NCBI GenBank assembly: GCA_021018815.1
Contig: JAITYX010000074.1
Span: 372,001 to 436,000 of the forward strand
Reading direction: 5' to 3'
Source: Talinum fruticosum
Taxonomy: Eukaryota > Streptophyta > Magnoliopsida > Caryophyllales > Talinaceae
Length of the DNA: 64,000 nucleotides
Position numbers and translations under genes: made by a program. Of the stretch, positions 35,843 through 48,484 are shown piece by piece; the stretch's first letter is position 1, and every line of letters starts with the position of its first letter. The notes under the pieces are model-generated. The model was not told where the DNA came from and searched no databases. It was given only the letters and a program-made list of their open reading frames with translations.

Positions 35843-36151
35843 TTATTCCTTTTGTTTCCCTCTACCTCTAACGTGCAATGAAATTCCGGATAATTCACTT
35901 GATTCCTTTTTCTGAATACTTTCGCTCAAAATAACATCATAAATTTCATCATATTTTAAAGCATTAGAACTCCTAGCACTACTCACAGCTGATACAATGT
36001 TGTCCCATGATTCAGGTAGAGAAGATAACAAGATTAAAGCTTTAACTTCATCCTCAAAATTAATCTTAACCGAAGGAAGCTTAGAGATAATCATGTTGAA
36101 GTCATTTATATCGTCGACTACACTCGGTCGAGTTATGCATTTTGAGATCAA
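35843..36151 (-). pseudogene. gag: Copia gag fragment
   Basis: Contains NDFNMIISKLPSVKINFEDE and ALILLSSLPESWDNIVSAVS, closely matching the gag at 21977-22567. The N-terminal part (36160-36480) is present only in broken frames. Confidence 0.7.
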
Positions 36152-36495
36152 ACAAGTGTCGCATAAGGTATACCTTGTTCATTGCCAATGGTTTCTCATA
36201 CATGTTGCACTATACTTCCAACAAAGTCTTCATTATCTTCTGCTCCATAACGATGCTACATTCCTCGCTAACGTCAACTGGATTGTCCCCGGTGCTTGCC
36301 GATCGAGCACATTCCAATCGTTTTGTGACATCTCAGCCGACTTTTCTCCAAGAGGTTGATAAAGCTCCTTTTGGTACAACAAATCTTCAATTAAATCTTC
36401 CAAAATGCAAAGTCCTTCCTATTAAACCTTTATCAATCTTAGCCTTTCCACCCTCCGTTTTTGTTATGACTACTAACTTTAAGCTCGATACCAAT

Positions 36496-36990
36496 TGTTA
36501 GGATCAAGAGTTACAATCAGACAGACAAAACAAGGGCAAAGAGAAAGACAGAAAATTGAGACACAAGATTTTTTACGTGGAAAAACTTAATGCTGGGAAA
36601 AAATCACGAACAATTCAGTAGATGATTTTCTCTTACAAGAGGAAGCTTTGTGTGTTTTGGGATGCAACAATAGAGGTCCTTAGGCCTCAATATATAGCCT
36701 AAACTCACATAAATACACATCAATACTCATTACACCGAGCATATAACGCATAACGGAAGAAGATAACCGAGCAGTCGGCCAAAAACAGTTTGGCACAATC
36801 GTGCCAGCTGGCACTTGTCTTGATCGTGCCAACTCTTTGGCCGTTCCTCGCGTTTGCTTCACGTTTGTGCATTGTCCATGCTGTTTACGTCATAACCATG
36901 CCACCTTCTTCCCATGACTGTGCCATCTTCTTCCATGCAAACAAAGCTTGATAATCAAAGCCCATGATTATTAGGTTCCATATCTCAACA
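36496..36990 (-). repeat. 5' LTR of the second Copia
   Basis: On plus it starts TGTTAGGATC and ends ATCTCAACA, followed by the right CAATT target duplication (36991-36995). Confidence 0.9.
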
Positions 36991-37127
36991 CAATTGTCGA
37001 TCATAAAACAACCTATTCACTTTTAGTTTTTTTTTTTTTCGGAATGATTATATCAGAATCATATTTTGTGTTTTTACTATTAGTCAAAGTCTTATAACGC
37101 GTATACATAATTTTAAGTGGCGTTCGT

Positions 37128-37610
37128 TGTAACCCAAAAGTGGGAAAGGCAAGATATGGTTAATTTGAGGGTAAAGAGCTTAGACGCAAAAGTATAGAGT
37201 GTTGAGTCCAATATCATTGTAATCCCATGTTGTCACATTTATGGTGGATTCATCCGGACTGGGTTGTAGCCTTTTCCCTTAGTTGAGAAGGGGTTTTCTG
37301 TCTATTTTTGTATTGCTATTTCCTTGCCATTAATTTTACATTCTTGTGGGTATTATAGGGTGATTAATTTTCCAAAAAATGGTATCATGGTTTGGTTCAA
37401 GATTCCGGTGGTGAGTTCGTTATCAAGTTATGGTGACGGCTGAAAATGTGGAACATGTTGACATCCCATATGTGCTTGATTGGAAGTCAAAACGTCACAT
37501 TATGGTAGAGCACCAGTCAAACTTCCTAGAAAATATGATATGGATTAAAGATTTTATCATTGTCCGTTAGATGATGACCTACAAAATCAAGTTCAAGATT
37601 TGGAACAGTT
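37128..37610 (+). mobile_element. Copia-type LTR, PBS and start of gag (relic)
   Basis: A possible LTR (TGTAACCC at 37128 to TCCA at 37374) is followed by TGGTATCATGGTTTGG at 37380, a good match to the initiator-Met PBS. A leader and an ATG at 37433 opening a short frame (begins Met-Val-Thr-Ala-Glu) then stopping follow. No second LTR was found. The LTR start is a guess. Confidence 0.45.
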
Positions 37611-37639
37611 AGCATGACTTGAGGGACAAGGAGCTTGGC

Positions 37640-38247
37640 TGTTTTAGCCGAGTAGAAAACTCTGGAGCAACACGTAACTGACACGGCCAAACCGTGTCAA
37701 GTGACATGACCCTTGTTAGCTGACATGGGCAGGTCGTGCTGCTTTGACTGTTGTGCGATTTCATATGTTTCTCATCCATTTTCTACTTTGATTGCTCGGT
37801 AGTATGGATTGTAATTATAGTGGGAGTCTTTATAGGCCTAGGAATATTGTCTTTTCTATTTTAAGGGGTTTTAGTTCATGTTTGCAATCATCCAAAAACA
37901 TCCAATTATCCAAGCATTGGTAAATTGGGGAGAACTAATTGGACAGCATCCAATTGAAAAGTGTTGCTGTGAGGAGAGTAGTGGAAGATTGGGATATCTC
38001 GGGGTTTGGGAAGGTTTCAGATTTGAGATCATTTCTTATACTCTCTCATAATAGTGAATTTATTGTGCTTGTGTTACCCATGGTTTTTTTCGAGTTGAAT
38101 TTTCCATATTAAATTCTTGTCTCATTTCTGTTTATCGATTTGCATATCATTCTTGACATTGTTTTGTTATCCTAAATTCACTTCCGCAATGTTAGCTCTA
38201 ATTTCACCAAACAAAGAAAGGTTTAGAGTGAAACTTATTTCCTAACA
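37640..38247 (+). repeat. LTR relic related to the two Copia elements, opposite orientation
   Basis: Shares landmarks with the LTRs at 20.5 and 33.8 kb when those are read on minus: a patch of CACGG/CCGTG pairs, the GGTTTTTTTC stretch near 38085, and the end CCTAACA at 38247. Its left part is missing. Confidence 0.4.
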
Positions 38248-38965
38248 TTGTCAGAGTACAGTAGTATATATATATTGTGCGTGCATTGTGGCCAAATACT
38301 GATCGAGAAGAAAATTTTAAAATATATGCTTGATAGTTAATTACATGTATGTACAACGACAACAAAATAATTTTCAACATGAGTCCTCGTTATTGTGGGC
38401 ATCGAGATGATTTGATGTAGGAAGGCAGCAGGAAATTGAAGGAGGTACTTCAGAGGAGAGAGCAGAGGCTTCCTTTAGTTTCCTCGAGTTGACTCCACTT
38501 GGGATAAATTCTTGAGAAAAACAGTGAAAGCTTAACAAACACGGTAGGGCACCTGTCCAAGCTAAGGATAAATTCTTGAACACAGTTGGTAGAAGAATAT
38601 TTTAAAGCTAAAGTCACATATGATATGAATGCTCAATTCTAAGCCTTTACAAAAATCAGATTCCCAACCCCTTTCTTTTTGTTGGGGGCTTCAGTAGATT
38701 CTCAACCTCGTTCAACATTGTACATCTTCATTCCTACACTTAATTTCAATTGATTTTGATTTTGTTCTCCGAGTACATCACCGTAGCTTCAACGCCAATT
38801 TTTGCTCTCTCTCTCTCTCTCTCTCCTTCTCTCCTTCCATATATTTTTCTTTTTTTTCTTCCTTTCTTTGTTTGCTTCCTTATCCCTCTCTCAGCATCTG
38901 GAGTACAGGAAACTCTAGAAGACCCAAGCCCACGAAACTCGATCTCGATCACTCAATCGAAAATC
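38248..38965. other. Upstream region of the plus-strand profilin gene
   Basis: Contains a CT-rich run at 38804-38840 close to the start, common in plant 5' leaders. A minus frame at 38374-38583 was not recognised. Confidence 0.4.
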
Positions 38966-41149
38966 ATGACGCAGCAGCAGCTGCCATGGAAGTGGTACCT
39001 CAAGTATCTCATGTCCTCCGTATGGGGCAATAAACTTCACTCTGCTGCCATCATCGACTTTCATCGCGCCACTTTGGCCAAAAGCCCTGATTTTCCTCAG
39101 GTTTTCTCTCTGTTTCTTCCCCTTATTCTCATCTCTTTCTCCTCCTCATGTATAGGGAATTCAAACTCATGTTTTTTGTGACTAATTTTTCTCCTCCTCA
39201 TGTATAGGGAATTCAAACTCATGCTTTTTACGACTAATTTTTAATAACTTTATCAAACGATCCTAATTGGTACCCACATCTTCCTCTCTCTTACATATAT
39301 ATACACATAACATAAGCCTATAATTGCTTTATGGAATTATTTACATTCTTTTAGCAAATAAATTTCAGAAATAAAATCACTAGCAAAGATTATTACATGC
39401 GTTTATATTTATAAATTATATCATAGAAATATGTCTATAAACTCAAATTAATATATATAATATTTTTCTTCTACGAAACAAAGGAAAATGTGGGTGAAAA
39501 ATGGTTTTCTTTGGAAATTCATTTTCCCATAAAAAATAATTTCCTTGGAAAATATTTTCTCCGCAACCAAGTACACCTGTGTTGGTTTACCAACTCTGAT
39601 GTTACAATTACATGTTTGTGTTTAGTTTTTTAACTTGATGTTATAATTATGTTTCTCAATTTTTTTATTTTATTATTGTATTTTCAAATATATTACCAAT
39701 GACATTTTATAATTATAGCAATTAAAATTTTTCCGATAGATGACAATTATACATCCTTAATTGTACGAACTGAACATCCAAAAAAGATAAACTGAGAATT
39801 TTTTTGATCCAAAAAAAGTAAAAGAAGAGAGAGAAAAAAAAAAAGAAATAACGTCAATGGACCGCAAGGTCCATGATATACATATTGGACGTCGAGAGGT
39901 GAGTGGCACCCTATTCCCAGGCTCCCCACTCAGACTCAATTTTGAATGAGCACAAATTTCTCATTTGAGGAATTTGTGTGATGTATATAGTAAAGTTTGA
40001 TATCCCCATCCAACTCAGTCAGTCTTTTGAACCTTCCTTGAGATAGGGGCCCAAGTAGGGAGACCTACTTATCGATAAAAAAAATGATATACATATTTAG
40101 ACTCGGAGACTTCCACTCAATTGTTAATCAGCTATTGGTACATATAAGAAGTAAAACTCTTCAGTAAAACTCTTTCATTATATAAAATAAAATTATGAAA
40201 ATGTTTTGTGTGAGATAATATTGTATAACTTAGTGTTTATTCTTTTGAAGTATCTGACATTAATCTTTTTATAATTGTGAGCGTTGGCATAGGCGACGGC
40301 TGAGCAGTTAGGTACCATCATAGAGGAGTTGCATAATCCTGGAACAAAAATTCGGGGAACGTTCCAGTTGGGCAACGAAACATATACCATGATTCAAGGC
40401 GAACCCGGGGTTATCATTAGAGGAAAGCAGGTTCATATTAACTTCATTTGTTCATATATCAATAGTTTAATAAATTTAAAAATTTATTTATGTAAATTTT
40501 AAAAATATATGCATTATATTTGGATGATTTTAAAAATAAATAACGCAAAATATCCCATGCAAATATAGACAGTGTATTATTTTTTCATTAAATAATATGA
40601 GTCCAAACTAATTATCATGTTATCATTGTGGTATCATATTATCATGCCATTGTATCATTTAATCATATCATCATATAATAATAATTCTGAATATATTAGT
40701 TATTTTAGGATTTGCGTTAAGTCGCTTTTTCTGGTTGCATGCTTTATTATTATTTTTAATTGTTTAGTTAAAAATAACCAATCAGAACGAAGTTCTTCGA
40801 GGAGGTATTACATATCAAAAAATATTTTAGGAGCATTTGATATTAAAGCTTACAAGAAACTTGCAGTTTCGGCAAAATCTATAGGTCGAATATGAATAGA
40901 GCTTCATCTCATAAGGTTGAACTCCTAAAATTCGCCATTGTTTCTCTTATGGATCAGCTTCGTCAGGTCTAGTACAAAAACTGATGTCTTCATTTTGTGT
41001 GTTAACAGGACAACGATGCAGGAGGTGTTACGATCTATAAGACCAACCAGGCGGTGATGATTGGAATCTATAAGCGGCCCATGACGGCTTGGCAGGCAAA
41101 TACGCTTGTGGAATGGATCGCCGATTACGTTATCAGAAACGGCCACTAG
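38966..41149 (+). CDS. Divergent profilin
   Basis: Three exons join in phase 0 with GT-AG introns: 38966-39100, 40293-40430, 41009-41149, giving 137 aa (plant profilins are about 131-134). Exon 1 gives NKLHSAAIIDFHRATLAKSP then DFPQ; exon 2 gives ETYTMIQGEPGVIIRGKQ; exon 3 gives GGVTIYKTNQAVMIGIYKRP then TLVEWIADYVIRNGH. The introns sit after FPQ and after GKQ, matching plant profilin genes. Profilins bind monomeric actin, polyproline and phosphoinositides in the cytosol. The IQGEPG...IRGK core is kept, but the N-terminus (QLPWKWYLKYLMSSVW) departs from the usual SWQ-x-YVD-x-HL. It could be a specialised paralogue; the open frame over all exons argues that it is functional. Exons 2 and 3 have no ATG near their starts and are missed by simple ORF calling. 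Confidence 0.85.
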
Positions 41150-42919
41150 ACCTGAAACTTACTTTTGGTTGGTTCGTTTCCTTCAACCCCACCCATGGAT
41201 CCAACGTCCATTATATTCCTCATCATGTCTTGGATGTTGGAGGACATGTAATGTAACATGTTCTTCTTTGTCAACATAAAAAGGATGCTCTAGTCTAGGG
41301 TGAATTTCTATATTTGCCGGGTTTTTATCAAATATTGTATGTTGTATATTTAATTAAGCACACTATAAAGCTATTACACTATGTATGTATTACTTAAATA
41401 ATAGAGGCTAAGGAATAGCCTATTTGACTTATATAGGCTATGTTTGGCAATCAATTCTTAATTTTTAGTTGTTAACTGTTTGTATTAACTGTTAACTTTT
41501 ATCTATTGATATTAACTGTTTGACTTAATTGTTAATTTGAGGAAAAAGTATTTGATAAAATTAATTATTTTTAAAAAATTATTTGATGAAATTTTATTTA
41601 TGCTCATAACTCAATTTTATTAACTATTTTATATATTATAATTAGGGTTGGGCAAAGGGTCTGCACCAGGTCGGGTCGGGCCGACCCATTACTATAAAGG
41701 GTCAGGCCGAGCCAGGGAAAAACAAATAGGCTGGGCTAGGTCATGGGCCATCTGACCCGACCCGCCCATGGGCCGGAGCTAAACATGAATTGATGTTAAT
41801 GCTTGGTTTGGTAGTAAACTTTTCCTGGTCGTTCGGTTGATTAAGCTTTTAATGTGCCATAAACTGATTGTGCTCCGAATTGGAGGGCTATTTGCTTTAA
41901 TTTGCCCCCTTTTTGATTTTGAATTTATTGGTTAGTGAGTGACCTTTTTCAGGCTCGTTTTAAAATACTTATCGTTTTAAAATTATAAATAAATATTAAA
42001 AAATACAAAATTTATATTTGACACGAGTATTCGAGATGCTAAATTCAAATTTGTGTTCGATTAGTATTATCTTCTATATCAGATGAAGAGATTTTCAATT
42101 CTAGTGGCCACCTTGGAGAGAGTCTCAGTCAGATTGAAGAGTACTACTCCAAACTACCAACCACCTCTGTCGGTGCTACCAATTACGGATAGTTGTAAAG
42201 TACAAGTTGTAAGATAGTTATAAAGTTAGTTAAAAAAATATATGAACAATTGTGAAGAGTTATAAAATTATAATATAAAGCAAAATAAAACATAACCGAA
42301 ATATATATAATCTTCATGCAAAGAAACGCCAAAAAATAGGAGTTATCTTTTGTGTTCCTGTTATGGTATGCCATAACATATTCGTATATATATGACATTT
42401 TGGTAGAGCCGTCCCTTTCTTTTGTTTGTTTCAAAAGAAATGAGTCAAATTTAGACGTTTTATTATCGTCCATTTAAATGAAAAAATAGGCCTATATATA
42501 AGGTTCTCATCAAAAGGTAAAAAAGCAAAAAAAAAAAAAAAAAAACAAAACAAAACAAGAAGGGAAAAAATGAGGAGAAATAGTTAACATAAAATATTAA
42601 AAATCACGTGGGCAAATAAAAAAGGGATGGGTGTGAAAAATGATAGGAATTTTGAGTTGTTGTGATGTGAAGCACTGGAGCTCTATGACCCTTTTTGTTT
42701 TGATCCATTAATGGTCCACGATCGACCTTTTAATGGCTCATATTCACATGACCTTTTTCAACCTCGACACTTTTATTATTAAACTTGGACTTCAACCCCT
42801 TTTTTGGCTCTGGCCCTTCCGCCCATTGGGTCAGCTCTAATTATAATTATTTTTATTCCATATTCATATTTCTTCTCAACATTAATTAAAAATTATGTGA
42901 TATATAAAACAGAAGATCG
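41150..42919. other. Intergenic; no gene seen
   Basis: AT-rich DNA. Near 41440 it has an end resembling the MITE at 1523 (ATGTTTGGCAATCAATTC). A GC-richer patch at 41650-41780 (GGGTCGGG...GACCCGACCC) could fold as a hairpin. Poly-A tract at about 42527-42545. Confidence 0.4.
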
Positions 42920-44235
42920 TGTCGAGGTTGTCTGTTTCCAAAGCTGGAAACCCGCAATACCAAGCTAAACGGTGGTTTCCACCTTACTTTTCAAGACACC
43001 GCCAATGGTTTTGGGACTTCCAAAGGAGTCAAGAACCGTTGTCCAACGTTCATTTCTCAATGGATATTTTCCGAGTGACTCGGAAAATCCTTCACAACGG
43101 TCACAAAGGGACTTCTAGTCGAAGATGCACAAAATGGCTATGTCTGCTTGGTCATCTATAAATAGAAGCCAACTCTCAAGACTTGAGGATTGCCGAATCG
43201 TTTGTTAATATACATACTTGATCAAAAGTCATTGTATTCATTCTCAATCTTCTACTTATAACTCCAAATCTGTAATTCCAATATTCCGAGTTGTAAGGTC
43301 TTGTATTCGAGTCACAAACTTTCTTCTTACTCTCTAAGTAAGGTCCCTTGACCGAGCTGTAAGGGTTAACTCAGCTCAGCTTGTCTCTAACTCGTAAAGG
43401 TTATCTCGGTTAGGAAGTATTAGATCGGATAAGGGAATTTCGAGTCTAGGAAAAACTTGTAAGGAGTTGTCTAAGGGAACAACTCGGGTTGAGTCGACTC
43501 ACTGTATTTTGTGGATTCAAAATAGTGGATTTGACTTCGTGCTTGGATTAGCACGGTCCGTGGTTTTCTGCCCCGGGAGGGTTTCCACGTACTTTACGTG
43601 TTATCGGTTTTCGAGTTCACTCTAGACTCGGATCGTTTAATTGTTCAGTCATTCCCGCTTCGTATTCTTTATTGATTTCGAGTGAGGTCTTTTCCGAGTT
43701 CATCCGTGACTCCAACTCAACTCAGCTTGATTTTATTCTTCAATCGAAGCAAATTTCTTCATCACCCTATTCACCCCCTCTAGGGTGACTTAGTCTCTCC
43801 AAGAGCTAACTTTCAATTGGTATCGAGCCTAGCCTTTCATAAAAGATCTAACCATCCAAAGGTTTAAAGATCAAATGGCTCGTAACAGTGGAGAGTTCGA
43901 TGAAGGAAGATCTTCCTGCAGACCACCAAAGTTCAAAGGTTCAAATTTCGTGCACTCGGAAGAAACTCATGGAATGTTTTCTACTTGGATCATGATGAGT
44001 ATGTTTGGAACATCATACAAGTGGGCGACTACATTCCCATGAAGACAGAAGAAACAGGACTCGTGCCTAAAACAAAGACCGAGTTCACAACCGATGAAGC
44101 GTAAATGTTCGAAAGAACTCTAAGGTGATGAATATTCTAATGTGCGCCATCAGCTCAGAAGAATACAACCGAATGTCTGCCTGTGATACAGCCAAAGAAG
44201 TGTGGGACACCCTGGTCAACACTTACGAAGGTAAT
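42920..44235 (+). mobile_element. Truncated Copia element: LTR, PBS and gag start
   Basis: The LTR (about 42920-43814) carries a TATA box CTATAAATAG at 43156-43165 and ends AACTTTCA. It is followed by the PBS TTGGTATCGAGC at 43816-43827. An ATG at 43875 opens a gag (MARNSGEFDEG, later PPKFKGSNF). Broken frames then give GDYIPMKTEETGLVPKTKTE-type sequence and SSEEYNRMSACDTAKEVWDT, typical of Copia gag. Sequence identity ends near 44235. The LTR start is uncertain and no second LTR was seen. Confidence 0.7.
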
Positions 44236-46070
44236 GCCTTCTACACAATTTAATTATGAATATTTGTTTGAGGTTCATTTTTAATAATATATTTGACATT
44301 TACATGACAAAACTATTTATTTATTATGATAGACTAAATTATTTGTTCAAATATAAAAAAATATTAAAATTAAAAAATATTAACTTAAATATTCATAATA
44401 ATTTTTAATGACAATTAGTGTAATTTTCAACGGTAGACTAGGGGTTATGGTCCCCATAATTTTAAAAAACAAAATTAGTGATCATTAAAAAATTATTTAA
44501 CATAACATTTTAAAAAATTTGATTTAACATATTAGATTAACAAATTATATTTAATAAATTAATATTTAATAATTTTTTTAGTGATATTTAATCTTAAAAA
44601 ATTTAATCTAAAAAAATAATATTTAACAAATTAGATTTTGAAAAATTTTAGTGATGTTTATCCTAAAAAATTAAATATTTAACAAATTAAGAAGGCCAAA
44701 GATATGATACAAGTTATTTCATAATATATAAAGACATGAGATAATTAAATATTTTGTTATCTTGTTATTTGGCTCTCAGCCTTATATTACTCTTTCCCTA
44801 TGCCTTTTAATTTAAAATAGTGTCAATTTTATTCTTAATTATTAATTCCCAAAAGAAGTACGTTTAGCATTAATATTATATTTCTGTTAGTAAATTGATT
44901 GTTATTGCATTTGTGTCTTATTATATTAGTTAATCTAATTTATTTGTCGTCAATAATATATTCGAGAAATCAACAGTTACTTTAACTTATGAACATAAAA
45001 TTACAAAAAAGAATATGATTATGATTTATTATTATTGTTGTTTATTTATTTATTTTTCTCATATTTTTCTTGTATATACTTTTATGTAGTCCATTAGATA
45101 TATAATAATGGCTTATTTTATTACTTATATAAGTAATATTTTTATCTCATCCCCGCCCCGATAAAATTTTCTGATTCCGCCCCTAATTTCCCCAAGAAGG
45201 GAAATATAGTAACTTCAAGTATCAATTGTAATAAGAACTTCCAAAGAGCTTTTTAGGGATAAAAACTTTTTGTCAAACATCCCCAAAGTATGTTCCTATC
45301 CACGGCTTTCTCTGATAACACCAAATAGGTACAATATCTATATATGAACAAATTGGTAATAAAAAGAGTAGCCTGCTTGACTTATAAACCATGGTTCTTT
45401 TCCTCAAACTCCCGATGCGGGACTCTTATAACGCATGTGTGGATCTCAACAATGTTTAAGAACTAGCTCAAATTGGTTGAGTTGTTGCAGGTTAGGTACA
45501 ATACCTGAATCAAACTAGCCCCAAAGGAGGATAATTATTCATGACCTCAGCTCGTGTACGAGGGACCATTTGTAGTCTGCAAATTCCTGCTGAATAAGTG
45601 AAACTCACAGTGGCCATCCAAGACGTGAATGTAATTGAAAAGGTTCTGAGCAGCCAGAAACCCCTGCATTAGATCTTTAATAACAGAGGACTACAACAAG
45701 CATTAAAAATACGCATTTGTCTTTGTATGATCTATTACCCTTAATTTGTATGGGGTTGATGGATAGACTGGACATTAAAAATTTGACCTGCATTGGTATA
45801 TAATGGACAATTCAATAAACCGTTTCTCTCAAATAATTTTGTTGACTGCAATATGCTTGCCCTGATCATGTTGAACTCCATTGAACACATGCGGGTTTTA
45901 CTGAAGAAATTTGAGATAATGAATTTGAAATAATAGAGGAACTTTTAGATGTGAAAAATAATTGCTCTCATACTTGTATTTTTCTCAATATGCCAAACGG
46001 CTATTTATACATGCAAGATACCTAATCCTATTAAAATTAGAATGGCCACTTCTAATATAACTCGGACTCT
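44236..46070. other. Intergenic AT-rich DNA, grading into a Copia LTR
   Basis: No gene is visible. The last 170 bases (from about 45902, TATA on minus at about 46010) look like the outer half of the LTR interrupted by the CACTA element. They share a 45-bp segment (CCTAATCCTATTAAAATTAG...) with the DNA just right of 55533. Confidence 0.45.
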
Positions 46071-46816
46071 CACTACTACAGGAACCACTTTTAACTACAG
46101 TTAAAATGACATTTAACGACGGTTAACAAGTGTCATGTATGTGGTCATCGTTGTATGTAACATTTTTAATTACGGTTCAACAACCGTAGAAAAAGATCAC
46201 CTATTATGACGGTTTTCATGTAACAACTCGTCATCATAGGTGTTATATGACGACGGTCTTCCAGACCAGAACCGTAGTCATAGTTCCCGCCCATAAATGC
46301 AAATTGTTTCGGGGTTATGATGACGGTTTTAATGTAAGAACCGTCGTAATAGGTCTGTATTTTTTAATAGTTTTTTTGTTTTTTCAGTCCCTTCTGTATA
46401 AAATACACTCCAAAATACATCACAACTTACACAAGTAACAAACCAACAAGTATCAATTTTCCAACATAAAATACAAGAATTTCCAATAATGCAAAAATTT
46501 TCAACTTACTACAACCACAACAAAAGTTTCATATTGAACAAGTTTGCAACACATTTCCATATTTCACAATAAGTTCCAGCAAAGAATATATTACAATAAT
46601 GTGAAATATAAATACAAAGAGTACTCTTCTTTCAGTAGTTAATGTAAAAAGTTCATCTCTCATTTTGAAACTTTGTGGTATAAACTGATTTCAATGTTTT
46701 TGTCCCAAGGAAAATCTCTATTTTCCTAAAGTGATGCTTTTGTAGTAGATTTAGTTATGTGATTGTCTTTATGACGATATTCCTTACTTAGAGTTGTTGC
46801 AGAGGTAAAATGAACA

Positions 46817-46828
<12 letters not shown>

Positions 46829-46850
<22 letters not shown>

Positions 46851-46851
46851 C
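46829..46851. repeat. (AT)n microsatellite
   Basis: About 11 units inside CACTA element 1. Confidence 0.8.
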
Positions 46852-47689
46852 ATATTTGTAGTCCACGCTACCTTTGCACGAACTCCAAGCAAGCAATATA
46901 GTCATAAAGACAAGCACATAACTCAATCTACTAAAAACATTACTTTAAGAAAATAGAGATGAACCTTTTGGAATAAATATTGAAATGATTTAGGGCTATT
47001 TGGTTCACCAGCACTAGAATGGAATGAAATTTAACTTGAAATATGAGAAGATCGAAATGAGACTTGATTTATGAAATCAAGTGTTTGGTTCACATCAGGA
47101 ATGAAATCAGAACTCAATTTTTGTTATTTGGTTTAGTTATGGAATGAAATCAAAACTGTTTTTTAATATATTTTCCTAAACTAAAATTATGTTTTTCCTT
47201 GTAAATGTGAAGAACCACTTTTAAACTTTTATTTTTAAATAAATTGTATTTATTATCTTTTATTAATCCTTTATTTTTTATCAAATTGTTGACCAAATTA
47301 TGTACCACTCGTAATTAAAAAAATATGACAACAAAATCAAAATAACAACAAATGAACTTCATAAACTTTATTTGAAAATAGTTTCATAACGTGCTCCAAT
47401 CACTAGGAAAAAACTTGTGATTAGCGTCGGAATTTAGAGACCACAAAAAATTCGACTCTAATACCGACGATAAAGTCGGAATTTAAAAAGGACACTATTT
47501 GCATCGGAAATAAAAAGCGGATTCTATTAGCGTCCGATTTTAAGTTGGATAAAAATTCCGACGCTAATTGGCGTCCGATAGTGACGTCCGACGCTAAAGT
47601 TTGACGCTAATTCTAAAAACATAGGGGTCGACTTCAGCAGCAAATTCACGGGACTCCAAATTCTCAAATCCCTAACTCTCTCTCTTCTA

Positions 47690-47945
47690 TCCCTCACCCT
47701 AAACACAAAGCCACTCGCTCCGGAACTCGCTCTTGCCTTCAGCGTCGACGTCTTCGCTCCTTGGCGCCGGTGTCTTCGCTCCCTTCGGTCATAGGCATAT
47801 CCGTTGCCCTAAACACGAAGCCACTCGCTCCAGATTTTCTCTCGCCTCCAACGCGACGTCTTCGCTCGTCTCCGGTGCCGGCGTCTTCGCTTCCCTCTAG
47901 CGCCGGTGTCTTCGCTCCCTTCGGTCACCGGCGTTTCTTTTCGAC
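47690..47945 (+). repeat. GC-rich tandem duplication in the leader of CACTA element 2
   Basis: CCCTAAACAC-x-AAGCCACTCG recurs at about 47697 and 47808, followed each time by GTCTTCGCTC and CGCCGGTGTCTTCGCTCCCT. Base composition is very unlike the AT-rich neighbours. The open frame through it looks incidental. Confidence 0.7.
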
Positions 47946-48484
47946 GAAGAGTGTTGCGTTCTCTGTTTACTACCGCTGTAAATTTCGGTACTATCTACTC
48001 TCTACACTCTCGTATTCGATGTTTTTCTTTACTCTTTGCGTTGTTTGTGCAAATTTTTGGAATTAGTGATGTATTTGTTTGTTGTTTTTTTCTAATTCGA
48101 ACTTTAATTTGGATTTGAGAACTTGGGAGTCAAGAATTGAGTTGCTCTGCTGAGTTGGGTAGTCATCGGTACTTTCTCTGTCTCTCTCTCTCTCTCTCAA
48201 TCTAGTTATCTATCATTCAGTTTGGCTTATAATTGTCGATATTTCAATTTGAGTTCCTCTCGCTGTGCCCGTGACCTGATGTGTATGGAACCAATGTGTT
48301 TTCCGGGTTTGTCCTGTGAAAACCTATGATTGTCATGTTTGAATGAGTCTAGGAGGGATGCCTTGGAAACTTTGATAAAGTAAGAATTTTGAGGTCAGTA
48401 AGGTCTGTTTAGGACAATTTCGAGGAAAACAAATTTCAAGATATGTAATTAGGCAACCGAGTGATGTATTCCCAGAGATTAAAT

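Larger units (their letters stand above)
33841..36990 (-). mobile_element. Non-autonomous Copia retrotransposon with intact TSD CAATT
   Basis: LTRs at 33841-34349 and 36496-36990 enclose 2.15 kb. Minus-strand order is 5' LTR, PBS TTGGTATCGAGC, gag, protease, part of integrase, the RNase H end, a purine tract (AAATGGGAGAT), 3' LTR. The reverse transcriptase is missing: the frame jumps from integrase to RNase H. Perfect CAATT flanks show that this is an insertion as it landed. It belongs to the same family as the element at 20547-23230 (similar gag and protease, shared LTR landmarks such as TTAGGCTCCATAT). Confidence 0.9.

Noticed and set aside
45400..45540. SINE or tRNA-like sequence (GGTTGAGTTGTTGC...)
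   Set aside because: No B-box at the expected distance and no cloverleaf, so too weak to call.
47761..48118. Possible Ser/Pro-rich host gene exon
   Set aside because: Lies in the duplicated GC-rich leader of CACTA element 2; the composition explains the open frame.
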